The notes under the pieces: model-generated
Told to the model about the DNA's origin: nothing
The model's database searches: none
What the model saw: the letters and a program-made list of their open reading frames with translations, nothing else
Program-made: the position numbers and the translations under genes
Shown here: positions 34,537 through 44,911 of the stretch, in pieces
Layout of the letters: each line of letters starts with the position of its first letter
How positions within the stretch are numbered: position 1 is the first letter of the stretch
Origin: Tunicatimonas pelagia
GTDB lineage: Bacteria; Bacteroidota; Bacteroidia; Cytophagales; Cyclobacteriaceae
NCBI RefSeq assembly: GCF_030506325.1
Contig: NZ_CP120683.1
Span: 5,894,501-5,958,500, forward strand
Direction of reading: 5' to 3'
DNA length: 64,000 bases

Positions 34537-35217
34537 TACTTTAATCTCTACCCGACGGTTTTTCTGCCTGCTTCTTACGGTATTGTCTCGGGTAATTAAC
34601 TTACTATTACCGTATGCTTTGGTTTTGATACGTCGCTTACGGATACCTAAATCGTTAAGATAGTCTTTTACCCGTTCGGCTCGCTCTTCCGAAAGTTCTA
34701 GTAGTGATTGGCTACCCCCTCGGTCGGTATGGCCTTCTAATTGAATCACCATTTTGGGGAATTTCTCCATTAAGGCTTTAAGTTCTTCAATTACTGCTTG
34801 GGCTTCCGGGCGAATAACACTTAAGTCACGGTCAAACCAAATGGTGTCTGATAGTTGAATATAGCCTCCCGGCTTAGGAATGGGTTTGAGTAGTAGATTC
34901 TTGGGGATCTCCTCAGACTCGTCGGTTTGTAACGTTAGTTGGAGGGGAAGATAATCTTCGGCAGTTACCTCAAGGGTGTATCTTCGGTGCTGTTGTAAAT
35001 TAAGCTGGTAGTGTCCATCTTGATTATCAAAGAAACGAATTCCCATTACATTGCTGACTGGGCGTAACTCATACCGTACTTTTGCCTCTACTGGCTGGCT
35101 TGTTTCGGCATCCAATATTTTTCCTGTAAGATACACTAAATCATCAGGTTGAGCGTACGACATCGTATCGTTGATAGTCGTCCAAAAACTGATAATTATG
35201 ACAGGAATACACTTCAT
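34525..35217 (-). CDS. OmpA-family peptidoglycan-associated protein (short)
   Basis: A 230-residue protein with an N-terminal export segment (about residues 4-22), a carboxypeptidase-regulatory/SpaA-like beta-sandwich (about 28-115, TGKILDAETSQPVEAKVRYELRP) and a C-terminal OmpA domain (about 118-230): IWFDRDLSVIRPEA, IQLEGHTDRGGSQSLLELSEERAERVKDYL and a final NRRVEIKVLDI. The Asp and Arg that bind diaminopimelate are present in GHTDRGG and NRRVE. It should anchor to peptidoglycan. It is followed on the same strand direction by the larger OmpA-PD40 gene upstream, so both may form one unit. Confidence 0.88.
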   Translation of the reverse strand: MKCIPVIIISFWTTINDTMSYAQPDDLVYLTGKILDAETSQPVEAKVRYELRPVSNVMGIRFFDNQDGHYQLNLQQHRRYTLEVTAEDYLPLQLTLQTDESEEIPKNLLLKPIPKPGGYIQLSDTIWFDRDLSVIRPEAQAVIEELKALMEKFPKMVIQLEGHTDRGGSQSLLELSEERAERVKDYLNDLGIRKRRIKTKAYGNSKLITRDNTVRSRQKNRRVEIKVLDI

Positions 35218-35355
35218 AACGCCAAATTAATTGTCATTAGGTTCTATATAATATACACAAATTTATCAAAATAGTTATGTTTAATATGCTAAAGGTAATA
35301 TTTTAGGCAAATTAGATTATAATTCCTTACTTTTTATGCTAAGTCAAAAAGCCTA

Positions 35356-37434
35356 TCATTCAATAATTTCGAACTCAACCCTCCGGTTAAGTTGCCGATT
35401 GGCATCGGAGGTATTTTTGACTAACGGACGTTTCTCGCCATAGCCCACTGTTTTGATCCGTTCGGAGGTAATGCCTCGGTGGCTTAAATAGTCGGCCACG
35501 GAATTGGCTCGCTTTTCCGAAAGTTGCTGGTTAAAACGGTCGGTTCCTGACGAGTCAGTATGACCTGCCACTCGCAGTTTCAGTTCGGGATTATCATTCA
35601 TAAAAGCGGCTACACCATCAAGGTAAGCGTAGGCATTTTTACCAAGAGCAAAACTTTCCAGTTCAAATAGTACCTCTTCGGAAGCAATGGCTTTACGGGT
35701 AAGTGATAGCGATTGGGCTACGTCTACTCCAGAAATATCATTAGACATATAAATATCCCGAAAAACTAGCTTATCATCATCAGGATCAATTTCGGCCAAA
35801 GCAACTCGCTGACGATTAAGCGTAGCGAACCCCTGCTTTTCAGCGTAAATATCGTACGTTCCCGGAGGCAGCGTGAGTTCGTAACGTCCCTCTTCGTTCG
35901 TGCTTCCTTGGCTACTGGTGGTTGTTACCGTATCCGAAACGTTGTCAAAGATTACACTGGCCTGCACTGGCATATTATTTTTCACATTATATACCTGTCC
36001 TTTTACAATATACAATGGTTCAATACGCTGGTAAATGGGCACTGATATTTGAAAGAGATCGGAGCTGTCGATGGTGGCGCGGGTCAGAAAGGCGTATTGC
36101 TTATCAACAGAAATATTAAAGTACGTATCATCATTTTCCGAGTTAATTACCGGGCCGAGATTTTCGGGTCGGGACCAATTCATCCAAGTATCGTCTAATC
36201 GGTGACTAACGTAGACATCTTCTCCACCAAAACCACTGTAGCCCTTCGAAGAAAAATAGATGGTAGTATCATTAGCCATAAACGGGGCTGATTCAATATC
36301 GGCAGTATTAATGGTTCGGCCTAAATTCATGGGGGCCGACCAAGAATTATCACCCCGGTTAAAACTGACGTAAACATCGAGCTCTCCGTATCCGTCATCC
36401 CGACGAAGCGACATTAGCAGGTATTTCTGGTTGTTAGACAAATGATAATTAGCTACTTCAGAGTAACTGTAAAAATCGAGAATATCCATAGGAACCGGAG
36501 TCGCCCAGCTACCATCAGCCTGGCGCGTTGTGATGGATACACCGCCTCGCATTTTTCCATTTTCCAGATAACGGTTCCCCAAAAGTAAAGTATAATTTCC
36601 GTCTTCATTTAGAGCTACCGAGCTTACAAAGTTACTTCCTTTATTATTTAGGGGAATACCAATGTTTTTGGGATCGCTCCACTCACCTGAGTTTGGGTTG
36701 CGCTCCAAATACCAAATGTCTTCAATGTCACGTTTGCCTCCTACATTCTCCGGCGAGTTACGGCTAATAAACATAGTGTTACCATCGGGCGACATAATAG
36801 GGCTAATAGTAACCATATCCCCAAAATTAGCCTTGATCTTTTCTAGGGCCAAGTCAGGATTGAGATTAGGAACAATATCAATATCAGCCACTGTCGGTAC
36901 CGACGAGCCTGAAACTGCAATGGCGTCAATAGCGTTGTAACCAGGTACGGCTTCGCCCTGTAGCACAATTTTTACCGCCTGCACCTCGTAAGGAGTAGGG
37001 TTCATGAAAAAGTTAAATATTCGTCCTTGAGCCGCCACCGGTGCTGGTTCTAATGTTGCCACTAAATGTTCAGTGCCTCCTACATCGTAGCAAAAAATCT
37101 GATACACTGCCCCAGGGTTCCGCGATTCGGCAATAGCCACTTGCTGAATTTTCATCGGACGATCAAACCCTACTTTAATAAAGTCCTCTTGATCCGGTTT
37201 AGCAGGTAGCCAAGCATTGGGGCTATCTCCGCTGTTACCCGGTAGCACATCGGGGCGACCTAGCACCTGGCGAGGCTCGTACTCTACGTACTGCAAATCT
37301 TGTTTAAACAGCAGGCGAGGAGAATAAGAAGAAGACGCTTCCAGTACCTCGCTAGCCCACTGAGTTTCTTGGGCAGTAAGGGTGAAGCAGGTCATAAAAA
37401 AAGAAAGAGATAAGAACAGCGAGATTTTGAACAT
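35356..37434 (-). CDS. PD40-repeat OmpA-family outer-membrane protein
   Basis: A 692-residue protein with signal peptide (to about 21, LTAQ), an N-terminal beta-sandwich (about 40-190), a WD40-like PD40 propeller (about 200-470, with ISPIMSPDGNTMFISRNSPE and TTIYFSSKGYSGFGGEDVY), a carboxypeptidase-regulatory domain (about 480-560) and an OmpA domain (about 575-692, LRVAGHTDSSGTDRFNQQLSEKRA, terminal NRRVEFEIIE). This architecture is common in gliding and type-IX-secreting Bacteroidota, where it links outer-membrane machines to peptidoglycan. No other gliding genes are adjacent. A CAAATTTA at 37487, which reads TAAATTTG on the coding strand, may be its -7 element. Confidence 0.9.
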   Translation of the reverse strand: MFKISLFLSLSFFMTCFTLTAQETQWASEVLEASSSYSPRLLFKQDLQYVEYEPRQVLGRPDVLPGNSGDSPNAWLPAKPDQEDFIKVGFDRPMKIQQVAIAESRNPGAVYQIFCYDVGGTEHLVATLEPAPVAAQGRIFNFFMNPTPYEVQAVKIVLQGEAVPGYNAIDAIAVSGSSVPTVADIDIVPNLNPDLALEKIKANFGDMVTISPIMSPDGNTMFISRNSPENVGGKRDIEDIWYLERNPNSGEWSDPKNIGIPLNNKGSNFVSSVALNEDGNYTLLLGNRYLENGKMRGGVSITTRQADGSWATPVPMDILDFYSYSEVANYHLSNNQKYLLMSLRRDDGYGELDVYVSFNRGDNSWSAPMNLGRTINTADIESAPFMANDTTIYFSSKGYSGFGGEDVYVSHRLDDTWMNWSRPENLGPVINSENDDTYFNISVDKQYAFLTRATIDSSDLFQISVPIYQRIEPLYIVKGQVYNVKNNMPVQASVIFDNVSDTVTTTSSQGSTNEEGRYELTLPPGTYDIYAEKQGFATLNRQRVALAEIDPDDDKLVFRDIYMSNDISGVDVAQSLSLTRKAIASEEVLFELESFALGKNAYAYLDGVAAFMNDNPELKLRVAGHTDSSGTDRFNQQLSEKRANSVADYLSHRGITSERIKTVGYGEKRPLVKNTSDANRQLNRRVEFEIIE

Positions 37435-37793
37435 ATCCGGTTTGGTTTGAAAAACTCGTTCAAGTATTGTTAGTACGCACGGTGGTCAAATTTAGGTAAA
37501 CATACATACAAATAATATAGATATTACGGCCAGAAATATGTATAAACTCACTCAATCTTACATTTTAAAGACTTTTCTTGGTTTTTACGGATCGCTGCTG
37601 AGTAAATGAGTAGTGGTAGTTCGCTAACCAAACGGACGGCGTGGTACTACAAGTGATTTCACCTATCGGTAGCTGCATGTATTTTGCTATTATCATACTA
37701 TCAACCATTGCGATGTATTCCTTGCAGGAAGACTGACAATTGAACTAAACACTTGCAGGTTGCCTTTACTGAAAGAATGACAACTTGTAACAG
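37435..37793. other. Divergent promoter region between OmpA-PD40 and TPR-CHAT genes
   Basis: This 359-base gap has no ORF. It carries CAAATTTA at 37487-37494 (TAAATTTG on the minus strand), a fit to the -7 consensus about 50 bases before the minus gene. No convincing promoter was recognised for the plus gene. Confidence 0.5.
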
Positions 37794-40700
37794 ATGCGCG
37801 CTGTATTTGCTTTATTTTTACTACTTAATGCTACCTGTATTTTGGCTCAGGAAGCTGAAGTAGTGCCGCACCAGCCGGCTCAGTTACTATATCAACAAGG
37901 AAAAATTACTAAATCATATCGGTCTGCTTGGCGGAGCTTGGAAACCACTAAGTCGGAGTACGGAGCACTGAGTCTGGAATATGCTGATAACTTACGCTTG
38001 TTGTCGCTAATTACCGCATCTTTACACCAAGACTCGTTGGCATTGGAGTATACACTGCGAGAGATTCAGTGTCGCGAATATTTATCACCTGCCCCAGCGT
38101 ACTTACTACTAGAAGCGTATCAAAATGCTGCCAATCTCTATCTATCGGTGGGTGATACCGAACTGGCTCAGGTAGCGATAAAACGGGTGCTGTTTCTGGC
38201 GGATTCTACCGAAGTGCAGCAAGATTCACTGGGGCTACTTCAACTTGAAGCCGGTAGGGTGTATCAGGCAGCTAATAATCAGCAATTGGCTGATTCTCTG
38301 TACACGCTTGCCCAAATTCACTCAGCGGATAGTTTACAGATATTACAAGCTCAATTTCAACAATGGTTGCTACAGGGAAAACTTAATCTAACAAAGGTGA
38401 GCAACTTAATGCGTACCCTTCAGCAACGCGGCGATACAACAACGACGTTCTACGCTGATTTATGCTATCAGCGAGCGAATATCGCACTAGCCGAAGCCGA
38501 GTGGCAAGATGCTCAACAGTGGTACGCAATGGCTCGTCGTCTTTATGAACGAGACATGAAGCAGATAACCAATGCCTACGCTAGCGTGCTGAATAATTTG
38601 GGAGCCATTGCTCTGGCCGATCAAAATACGGGAGAAGGAGGGTACCTCGTTGAAAGAGCTTTTCAGTACCGAGCTAGCCCCGTGGAATACACGCAAGGTA
38701 GTTTTTGGGTAGCACTCGCTAATCTGGCGGCTTACTATCAAGAGCACAGCAGTCCGGCGGAAGCTAACGCCCTTTACACTCAACACATTCATCTTGACGA
38801 TACTGCTATCAACTACCCTTGGCAGTACGCCATTGCCCTCAATAATGTGGCTACTCTGTACCAAGATGAAGGTAATTACGAACAGGCGGCTCAATATTTT
38901 ACGCGAGCCATAGAAGTTCTGGGTGAAAAAAAGTTGCCAAGTCAGCGGGCGGTGCTGCACCAAGCTTCTGTCTACAGCAACGCCGCCCGTAACTACCAAG
39001 ACTTGGTTCGGTTTGATACCGCGATTTTTTATCATCAGAAATCATTAGAACTCATTAAGTGGGCCACTGGGCGGGAAAGTCCTAACTACGTAGCAGCCAT
39101 TAGTGGTATGGCCGCACTCTATCACGATATTGGTTATTTAGTAGAAGCTGAAATATTCTTTCAGGAAGCAATCAGTATCCAAGAGAGACTTAGTGAAACC
39201 GAGGATAACATCTACGCCAACTTGCTAAGCAATTACGCACTTGTTTGTCAGGCAGCGGGTAACTACCCTAAAGCTGCTGAAATGCTAGAAGCATCCGTTA
39301 AGATAAAAGAAAAGTTGCTAGGCACTGACCATCCGGAATATCTGGTAACGCTTTCTAATATTGGCTTACTCTATCTGGATGAGGGAAAGTACACCCAGGC
39401 GCGTCCCATGTTGGAGTTGGTGGCAGAAGTACAGCGGGAAATATGGGGGGCAGAGCACCCTTCCATGATTTCTAGCTATTTGAATCTGGCTCGCCTGGAA
39501 GTAGTCACGGGTAACTATCCGGAAGCTGAACCACTACTCCAGCAAGCTTACGAGCTCTCGGTAGATCACTTCGGGGAAAATCATCCTGAGCAAGCGAAAG
39601 TGCAGATGGAGCTGGCAAAGTTTTACTTCACGCTAGGAAATTTCGTCCAAGCCAAACCACTGCTGCTGGCTAGTCAGAAAATATTATCTGATTCATACGG
39701 GGCATCTCACCCTGATTTGGCAACGGCCTACCAGAGTTTGGCTGCCCTTTATGAGGCTCAGGATAGTATAGAATTAGCGGAGCAGTACTATCAGCAGGCA
39801 CTTAGCATCGACGCTAATACTTTAGGAAAGCAACACCCATCTTACGCGGCTACGTTAAGCAACTTGGCTACGCTCTACCAAAATAATAATCAGTACCAAA
39901 AAGCTTTACCATTACTCGAAGAGTCCTTATCGATTAGCCAAAAGCTGTTAGGGAAAGATCATCCGTACTATTCTACTACGTTACTTAACTTAGGATTACT
40001 TTACCAAGATTTAAACGAGCTTGATAAAGCCACTGAATATATTGAGGAAGCCGTGGCTGTTCGGCAAGAAGTACTCGGAGAGCTACATCCAGATTTTGCT
40101 TACGCCCGCTACAGTCAAGCAGTATTATACCATAAGCTCGGACGATATAAAAATGCCGAAGATATTTTTCACGGAGTGGTTGAGGACTATATTGGGCAGA
40201 TACAAAACTATTTTCCTTCCTTGAGTGAGCAAGAGAAAGGAGCTTACTACCAACGGGTAGAACCAGTATTTCATGCGTTTCGCGATTTTGTTATCGATCA
40301 GGTATACTACCGAGCCGAGGGAGTGACTGAAGCTCAGAAGCGTCGTTTACTCATAGAATTGTACAACCTTCAGTTGGTGACCAAAGCCATGTTGCTCGAT
40401 GCTTCTTATCAGCTTAGGCAAGCCATTGAAACCCAGAGCGAAACCGAAACGGTGAAGAAGTACGAACGTTGGCTGACAGTAAAAGAGCAATTAGGTCAAT
40501 TGTACACCCTATCGCGGCGGGAGCGCAATGACCAGCGCGCGGCTATTCAAGTGTTGGAAAGTGAGGCTAACCAACTGGAAAAGCAATTATCTCGCAAGTC
40601 AGCCACCTTTGCCACAACCGTAGAGAGCAAGCAGGTTACTTGGCAACAAGTGCAGCAGCAACTTGAACCAACGGAAGCCGCAGTTGAGATTATCCGAGTG

Positions 40701-41846
40701 GCTCGCGATAGTAGTGTGCTGTACGCGGCTCTAGTAATAGAATCTACTAGTGAAGCCCCTCGGCTTTGCGTATTTCCCGAAGGAAAGGAGATGGAAAGTA
40801 AAAACTATTACTACTACCAAAATGCCATCAAATTTCGGATAACGGATGAGCTTTCTTACGATCAATACTGGCGGAGTATTCGTGAACAATTATCAGATAG
40901 TATAACCACAGTCTATCTGGCTCCCGACGGCATCTATCACAAAATTAATATTAATAGTCTTTACCGTGCTGATACCAAGCGCTACGTAATTGATGAAATG
41001 GATTTGCGTATGCTAAGTAGTACCCGCGACTTGGGTCGTGCGTCCGATCAACTGTCCTCAAAATCAGCTTACCTTATTGGCTCGCCTGATTTTCAGTTTC
41101 GGGTAGGATACCAAAATAGCGAAGCATTGATTGACTTAGCCACGCCATCACCACTCACGGCATCGGGGATGCTAGGTAGTACCCCGTTTTTATTCGGAAT
41201 CCGAGATCTGCCCGGCACCAGAACCGAAGTAGAAGCAATTCGTAGTATGTTAACCAAACAACAGTGGACTACCTGGACGTACTTGGGTGAAGAGGCTAGA
41301 GAGGACATAATTAAGTCTGCAAAAGAGCCTCGAGTGCTGCATATTGCCTCACACGGCTACTTTATGACGGATTTATCCGAGTCAGGAAATGCTAATCGGG
41401 CGTACGGAACTCATTTGCAAAATATTGCGGCTAACCCTCTGCTGAGAGCAGGGCTACTTTTGGCTGGAGCCGAATACAGTATTCATAACTCACCTGACTG
41501 GAAGGTGGAAGACGGTGTTTTAACGGCTTACGAAGCCATGAATTTACGCCTAAACGGTACCGAGATGGTAGTCTTAAGTGCTTGCGAAACCGGATTGGGT
41601 GATATTAGAAACGGGGAAGGGGTGTATGGCTTACAGCGATCTTTTCTGATTGCCGGGGCACAGAGTGTGCTGATGAGTCTGTGGAACGTCAATGATAATA
41701 GCACGGCGGAGCTGATGACGATCTTTTACCAGAACTGGCTATCGGGTCAGAGCAAGCACCAAGCACTACGAAATGCCCAGTTAGCCGTTAGAAAGCAGCA
41801 CGCGGATCCTTACTTTTGGGGTGGCTTTGTGTTAGTAGAAAGATAG
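37794..41846 (+). CDS. Exported TPR-CHAT protein (caspase-like peptidase domain)
   Basis: A 1350-residue protein. A Sec signal (MRAVFALFLLLNATCILAQ) is followed by some 850 residues of TPRs, including the kinesin-light-chain type with KLLGTDHPEYLVTLSNIGLLYLDEGKY-like 42-residue units, then a helical linker and a C-terminal CHAT domain (about 1040-1350). The caspase-like dyad is present: His1187 in IASHGYF and Cys1264 in LSACETGLGD, with the usual AGAQSVLMSLWNVND and the final DPYFWGGFVL. CHAT domains are proteases in several systems (separase-like, gRAMP-associated Csx29). Here export would place it in the periplasm. Divergent from the OmpA-PD40 gene; no obvious substrate beside it. Confidence 0.9.
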   Translation: MRAVFALFLLLNATCILAQEAEVVPHQPAQLLYQQGKITKSYRSAWRSLETTKSEYGALSLEYADNLRLLSLITASLHQDSLALEYTLREIQCREYLSPAPAYLLLEAYQNAANLYLSVGDTELAQVAIKRVLFLADSTEVQQDSLGLLQLEAGRVYQAANNQQLADSLYTLAQIHSADSLQILQAQFQQWLLQGKLNLTKVSNLMRTLQQRGDTTTTFYADLCYQRANIALAEAEWQDAQQWYAMARRLYERDMKQITNAYASVLNNLGAIALADQNTGEGGYLVERAFQYRASPVEYTQGSFWVALANLAAYYQEHSSPAEANALYTQHIHLDDTAINYPWQYAIALNNVATLYQDEGNYEQAAQYFTRAIEVLGEKKLPSQRAVLHQASVYSNAARNYQDLVRFDTAIFYHQKSLELIKWATGRESPNYVAAISGMAALYHDIGYLVEAEIFFQEAISIQERLSETEDNIYANLLSNYALVCQAAGNYPKAAEMLEASVKIKEKLLGTDHPEYLVTLSNIGLLYLDEGKYTQARPMLELVAEVQREIWGAEHPSMISSYLNLARLEVVTGNYPEAEPLLQQAYELSVDHFGENHPEQAKVQMELAKFYFTLGNFVQAKPLLLASQKILSDSYGASHPDLATAYQSLAALYEAQDSIELAEQYYQQALSIDANTLGKQHPSYAATLSNLATLYQNNNQYQKALPLLEESLSISQKLLGKDHPYYSTTLLNLGLLYQDLNELDKATEYIEEAVAVRQEVLGELHPDFAYARYSQAVLYHKLGRYKNAEDIFHGVVEDYIGQIQNYFPSLSEQEKGAYYQRVEPVFHAFRDFVIDQVYYRAEGVTEAQKRRLLIELYNLQLVTKAMLLDASYQLRQAIETQSETETVKKYERWLTVKEQLGQLYTLSRRERNDQRAAIQVLESEANQLEKQLSRKSATFATTVESKQVTWQQVQQQLEPTEAAVEIIRVARDSSVLYAALVIESTSEAPRLCVFPEGKEMESKNYYYYQNAIKFRITDELSYDQYWRSIREQLSDSITTVYLAPDGIYHKININSLYRADTKRYVIDEMDLRMLSSTRDLGRASDQLSSKSAYLIGSPDFQFRVGYQNSEALIDLATPSPLTASGMLGSTPFLFGIRDLPGTRTEVEAIRSMLTKQQWTTWTYLGEEAREDIIKSAKEPRVLHIASHGYFMTDLSESGNANRAYGTHLQNIAANPLLRAGLLLAGAEYSIHNSPDWKVEDGVLTAYEAMNLRLNGTEMVVLSACETGLGDIRNGEGVYGLQRSFLIAGAQSVLMSLWNVNDNSTAELMTIFYQNWLSGQSKHQALRNAQLAVRKQHADPYFWGGFVLVER

Positions 41847-41868
41847 AGCGGAATGGTTCGATGGCTCT

Positions 41869-42083
<215 letters not shown>

Positions 42084-42139
42084 CTTTTTAAACTATCAGC
42101 AAATTTCGTAGATTCACAGTTAACCAACACTACAACCTA

Positions 42140-44905
42140 TTGATGAGTACATCTTCTCGAAAATATCCTTTGGTGCTACGGTGGGGCGGGCTTAGCCTCT
42201 TTTTCCTTCTGATAACTTATCTGATCTGGCTGGTACTAAACAACTCGGCTGAAAAAGTGGATTTCAACGCCGAAGTACGGCCTATTCTGAATAAAAAGTG
42301 CATTACCTGTCACGGTGGTGTAAAACGCTCCGGCGGATTTAGTTTGCTATTTCGCACCGATGCACTCAGTCCCAACGAGTCGGGAAAGTTAGGTATAGTG
42401 CCGGGTGATGCCCAAGCCAGCGAAATGATCCATCGTATTACCATTAGTGATCCTGAAGACGATGAGCGAATGCCGCCCGAAGGCGATCCGCTATCGGAGG
42501 AAGAAGTTTCTATCCTGACCCGCTGGATTGACCAAGGTGCTCAGTGGGAAGATCACTGGGCGTACGTAAAGCCTGAACCCATTGATGTGCCGGAAGTAAA
42601 AAGCGAGTGGGCAAATAATGAAATCGATAACTTTGTGGTGGAACGATTGGAACGAGAAAACTTTCAACCCGCTCGTGAAGCCGATTCCGCTACTTTACTT
42701 AGGCGGGTCTCGCTGGATTTGATTGGGCTTCCTCCCACGCCGGGTGATCTAAAGCAATTTTTAGAGGATGATAGCCCCGAAGCGTATGAAAAAGCCGTAG
42801 ATCGTCTGCTGGAATCGCCGCACTTTGGTGAGCGATGGGCGGCTCTGTGGATGGACTTAGCCCGCTACGCCGATTCTAAAGGCTACGAAAAAGACGACCG
42901 CCGTACCATATGGCAGTACCGCGACTGGCTGATTAAGTCGTTTAATGAGGACAAACCATTTGATCAATTTACAATCGAACAACTGGCGGGTGACTTGCTG
43001 CCTAGCCCTACCGATGAACAATTGATTGCTACTGCTTTCCATCGGAATACTATGAACAATGATGAAGGCGGAACCGACGATGAAGAGTTTCGGGTAGCTG
43101 CCGTGATTGATCGGGTAAACACTACCTGGGATGTGTGGCAGGCCACCACGATGGCCTGCGTGCAGTGCCATAGCCATCCCTACGACCCTATCCGGCACGA
43201 AGAGTACTTTAAGTTTTTCGCTTTTTTAAATAATACGGCTGATGTAGATGTACCCAGCGAGTCTCCTAACTTAACTACGTTTAAAGAGGAAGAAGATCGC
43301 CAAAAGTTAGAGAATCTGAAAAACTGGGTGATTCGGCACACCGGTTCGGCGGATGATAAACTACAGCAAGCGCAGAAATTCGTTAATCTGGTAAGAATTG
43401 CGGAGCCTAAAATTCACCCACACAGTTTTGATACAGTCGTTAATGGCTCTCTACTTGACAACAAATACCTTGCAGTAGAAGACGGTGGCTACGCTCGCTT
43501 AACGGATGTACCGCTACAAAATGAAACTCAACTGCTCATTAGCTACAGTGCTAGCCACAGCCGAGGCAGGGTAGAAATCCGACTCGATAGCCTGCGCGGT
43601 GAGCGATTAGCTATCTGGAATGTTAAGAAAAACCAAGGTGGTTGGCGGTTTAAAACCACCGCAGTGCCCTTTAAAGGCATTAGCGGTACGCATGATCTGT
43701 ATTTTATCTTCAAAGACCCTCAGCAGCAGGGAGCAATTGCTATGCTTGAGTGGCTGCTGCTTCATGAGCCACTGCCGGGTGAAGATCAACCCCATTATCA
43801 GCAGCAGCAACAGAACTTGATTTCTCTGTTAAACAGCTCCGAAGTAATCCGCACGCCAATTACAGTTGATCGCCCGGAGCGATTTTCTCGTACTACGCAC
43901 GTTTTTGAGCGAGGTAACTGGCTAGTGCCCGGTGAGGAAGTAGATCCGGATGTTCCTCAAGCGTGGTCGGCTCTGCCCGAGGGTGCCCCCGATAATCGCC
44001 TTGGTATGGCGCAGTGGCTGGTAAGTGCAGAAAATCCGCTCACCGCTCGGGTAATGGTAAACCGACTATGGGCTGAGCTTTTCGGGATTGGGCTGGTAGA
44101 AACTATAGAAGATTTTGGTACACAAGGTGCGAAGCCTTCGCATCCGGCACTGCTCGACTGGCTTGCCTTGCAATTTATGCACGAGCACCACTGGAGCGTA
44201 AAAAGTGCCCTGAAGCAAATGGTGATGTCTGCCACCTACCGCCAGGCATCGGAGGTAACTCCCGGACTACTTGCTGCCGATCCGCGTAACCGACTGCTAG
44301 CGCGAGGGCCTCGTGTACGACTAACTGCCGAGCAGGTTCGGGATCAGGTATTGGCGGTGAGTGGACTGTTAAGCAAGAAAATGTATGGCCCCAGCGTAAT
44401 GCCCCCTCAACCCGAGGGCGTGTGGCAAATCGTATACAGTGGCTTGGCCTGGGAAACCAGCGAGGGGGAAGATAAGCATCGCAGGGCACTGTACACATAT
44501 TGGCGACGAACTAGTCCGTACCCCTCTATGATCGCGTTTGATGGTCCCAGTCGGGAGTTCTGCGTAACCCGTAGAATTGATACGAATACTCCGTTGCAAG
44601 CCTTAGTTACGTTGAATGATCCGGTATTTGTAGAAGCTGCCCAATCACTGGCTAAGCAGATGCAGCAAGCGGGCGAAGCTACGCAAGATCAACTTCGTTT
44701 CGGATACCGACAGGCTATTGCCAACTCGTTAGAAACTACCAAGCTGGAGCAACTAGAAAAGCTATACGCCGAAGCTCAGCAGTATTACCAAGATAATCCC
44801 GACGAAGTGGTGAAGATGGCTGGGAAAGAAGATGCTGAATTAGCTGCACTAGCCGTAGTAGCCAACGCCATTTTGAACTTGGACGAATTTGTGACCAAAG
44901 CCTAA
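42140..44905 (+). CDS. Membrane PSCyt1/DUF1549/DUF1553 cytochrome protein
   Basis: A 921-residue protein. A membrane helix (about 14-33) is followed by a planctomycete-type cytochrome domain with heme site CITCH near residues 54-58 (LNKKCITCHGGVKRSGGF), DUF1549/PSD (about 160-370, NFVVERLERENFQPAREADS, LGLPPTP-like LIGLPPTPGDL, and ERWAALWMDLARYADSKGYEKD), a carbohydrate-binding-like insert (about 420-560) and DUF1553 (about 600-880, ARVMVNRLWAELFGIGLVET). Such proteins come with DUF1501 partners in planctomycetes and some Bacteroidota, and are thought to act in polysaccharide or sugar oxidation; the chemistry is unproven. Six bases separate it from the DUF1501 gene. Confidence 0.92.
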   Translation: MMSTSSRKYPLVLRWGGLSLFFLLITYLIWLVLNNSAEKVDFNAEVRPILNKKCITCHGGVKRSGGFSLLFRTDALSPNESGKLGIVPGDAQASEMIHRITISDPEDDERMPPEGDPLSEEEVSILTRWIDQGAQWEDHWAYVKPEPIDVPEVKSEWANNEIDNFVVERLERENFQPAREADSATLLRRVSLDLIGLPPTPGDLKQFLEDDSPEAYEKAVDRLLESPHFGERWAALWMDLARYADSKGYEKDDRRTIWQYRDWLIKSFNEDKPFDQFTIEQLAGDLLPSPTDEQLIATAFHRNTMNNDEGGTDDEEFRVAAVIDRVNTTWDVWQATTMACVQCHSHPYDPIRHEEYFKFFAFLNNTADVDVPSESPNLTTFKEEEDRQKLENLKNWVIRHTGSADDKLQQAQKFVNLVRIAEPKIHPHSFDTVVNGSLLDNKYLAVEDGGYARLTDVPLQNETQLLISYSASHSRGRVEIRLDSLRGERLAIWNVKKNQGGWRFKTTAVPFKGISGTHDLYFIFKDPQQQGAIAMLEWLLLHEPLPGEDQPHYQQQQQNLISLLNSSEVIRTPITVDRPERFSRTTHVFERGNWLVPGEEVDPDVPQAWSALPEGAPDNRLGMAQWLVSAENPLTARVMVNRLWAELFGIGLVETIEDFGTQGAKPSHPALLDWLALQFMHEHHWSVKSALKQMVMSATYRQASEVTPGLLAADPRNRLLARGPRVRLTAEQVRDQVLAVSGLLSKKMYGPSVMPPQPEGVWQIVYSGLAWETSEGEDKHRRALYTYWRRTSPYPSMIAFDGPSREFCVTRRIDTNTPLQALVTLNDPVFVEAAQSLAKQMQQAGEATQDQLRFGYRQAIANSLETTKLEQLEKLYAEAQQYYQDNPDEVVKMAGKEDAELAALAVVANAILNLDEFVTKA

Positions 44906-44911
44906 CCATCT

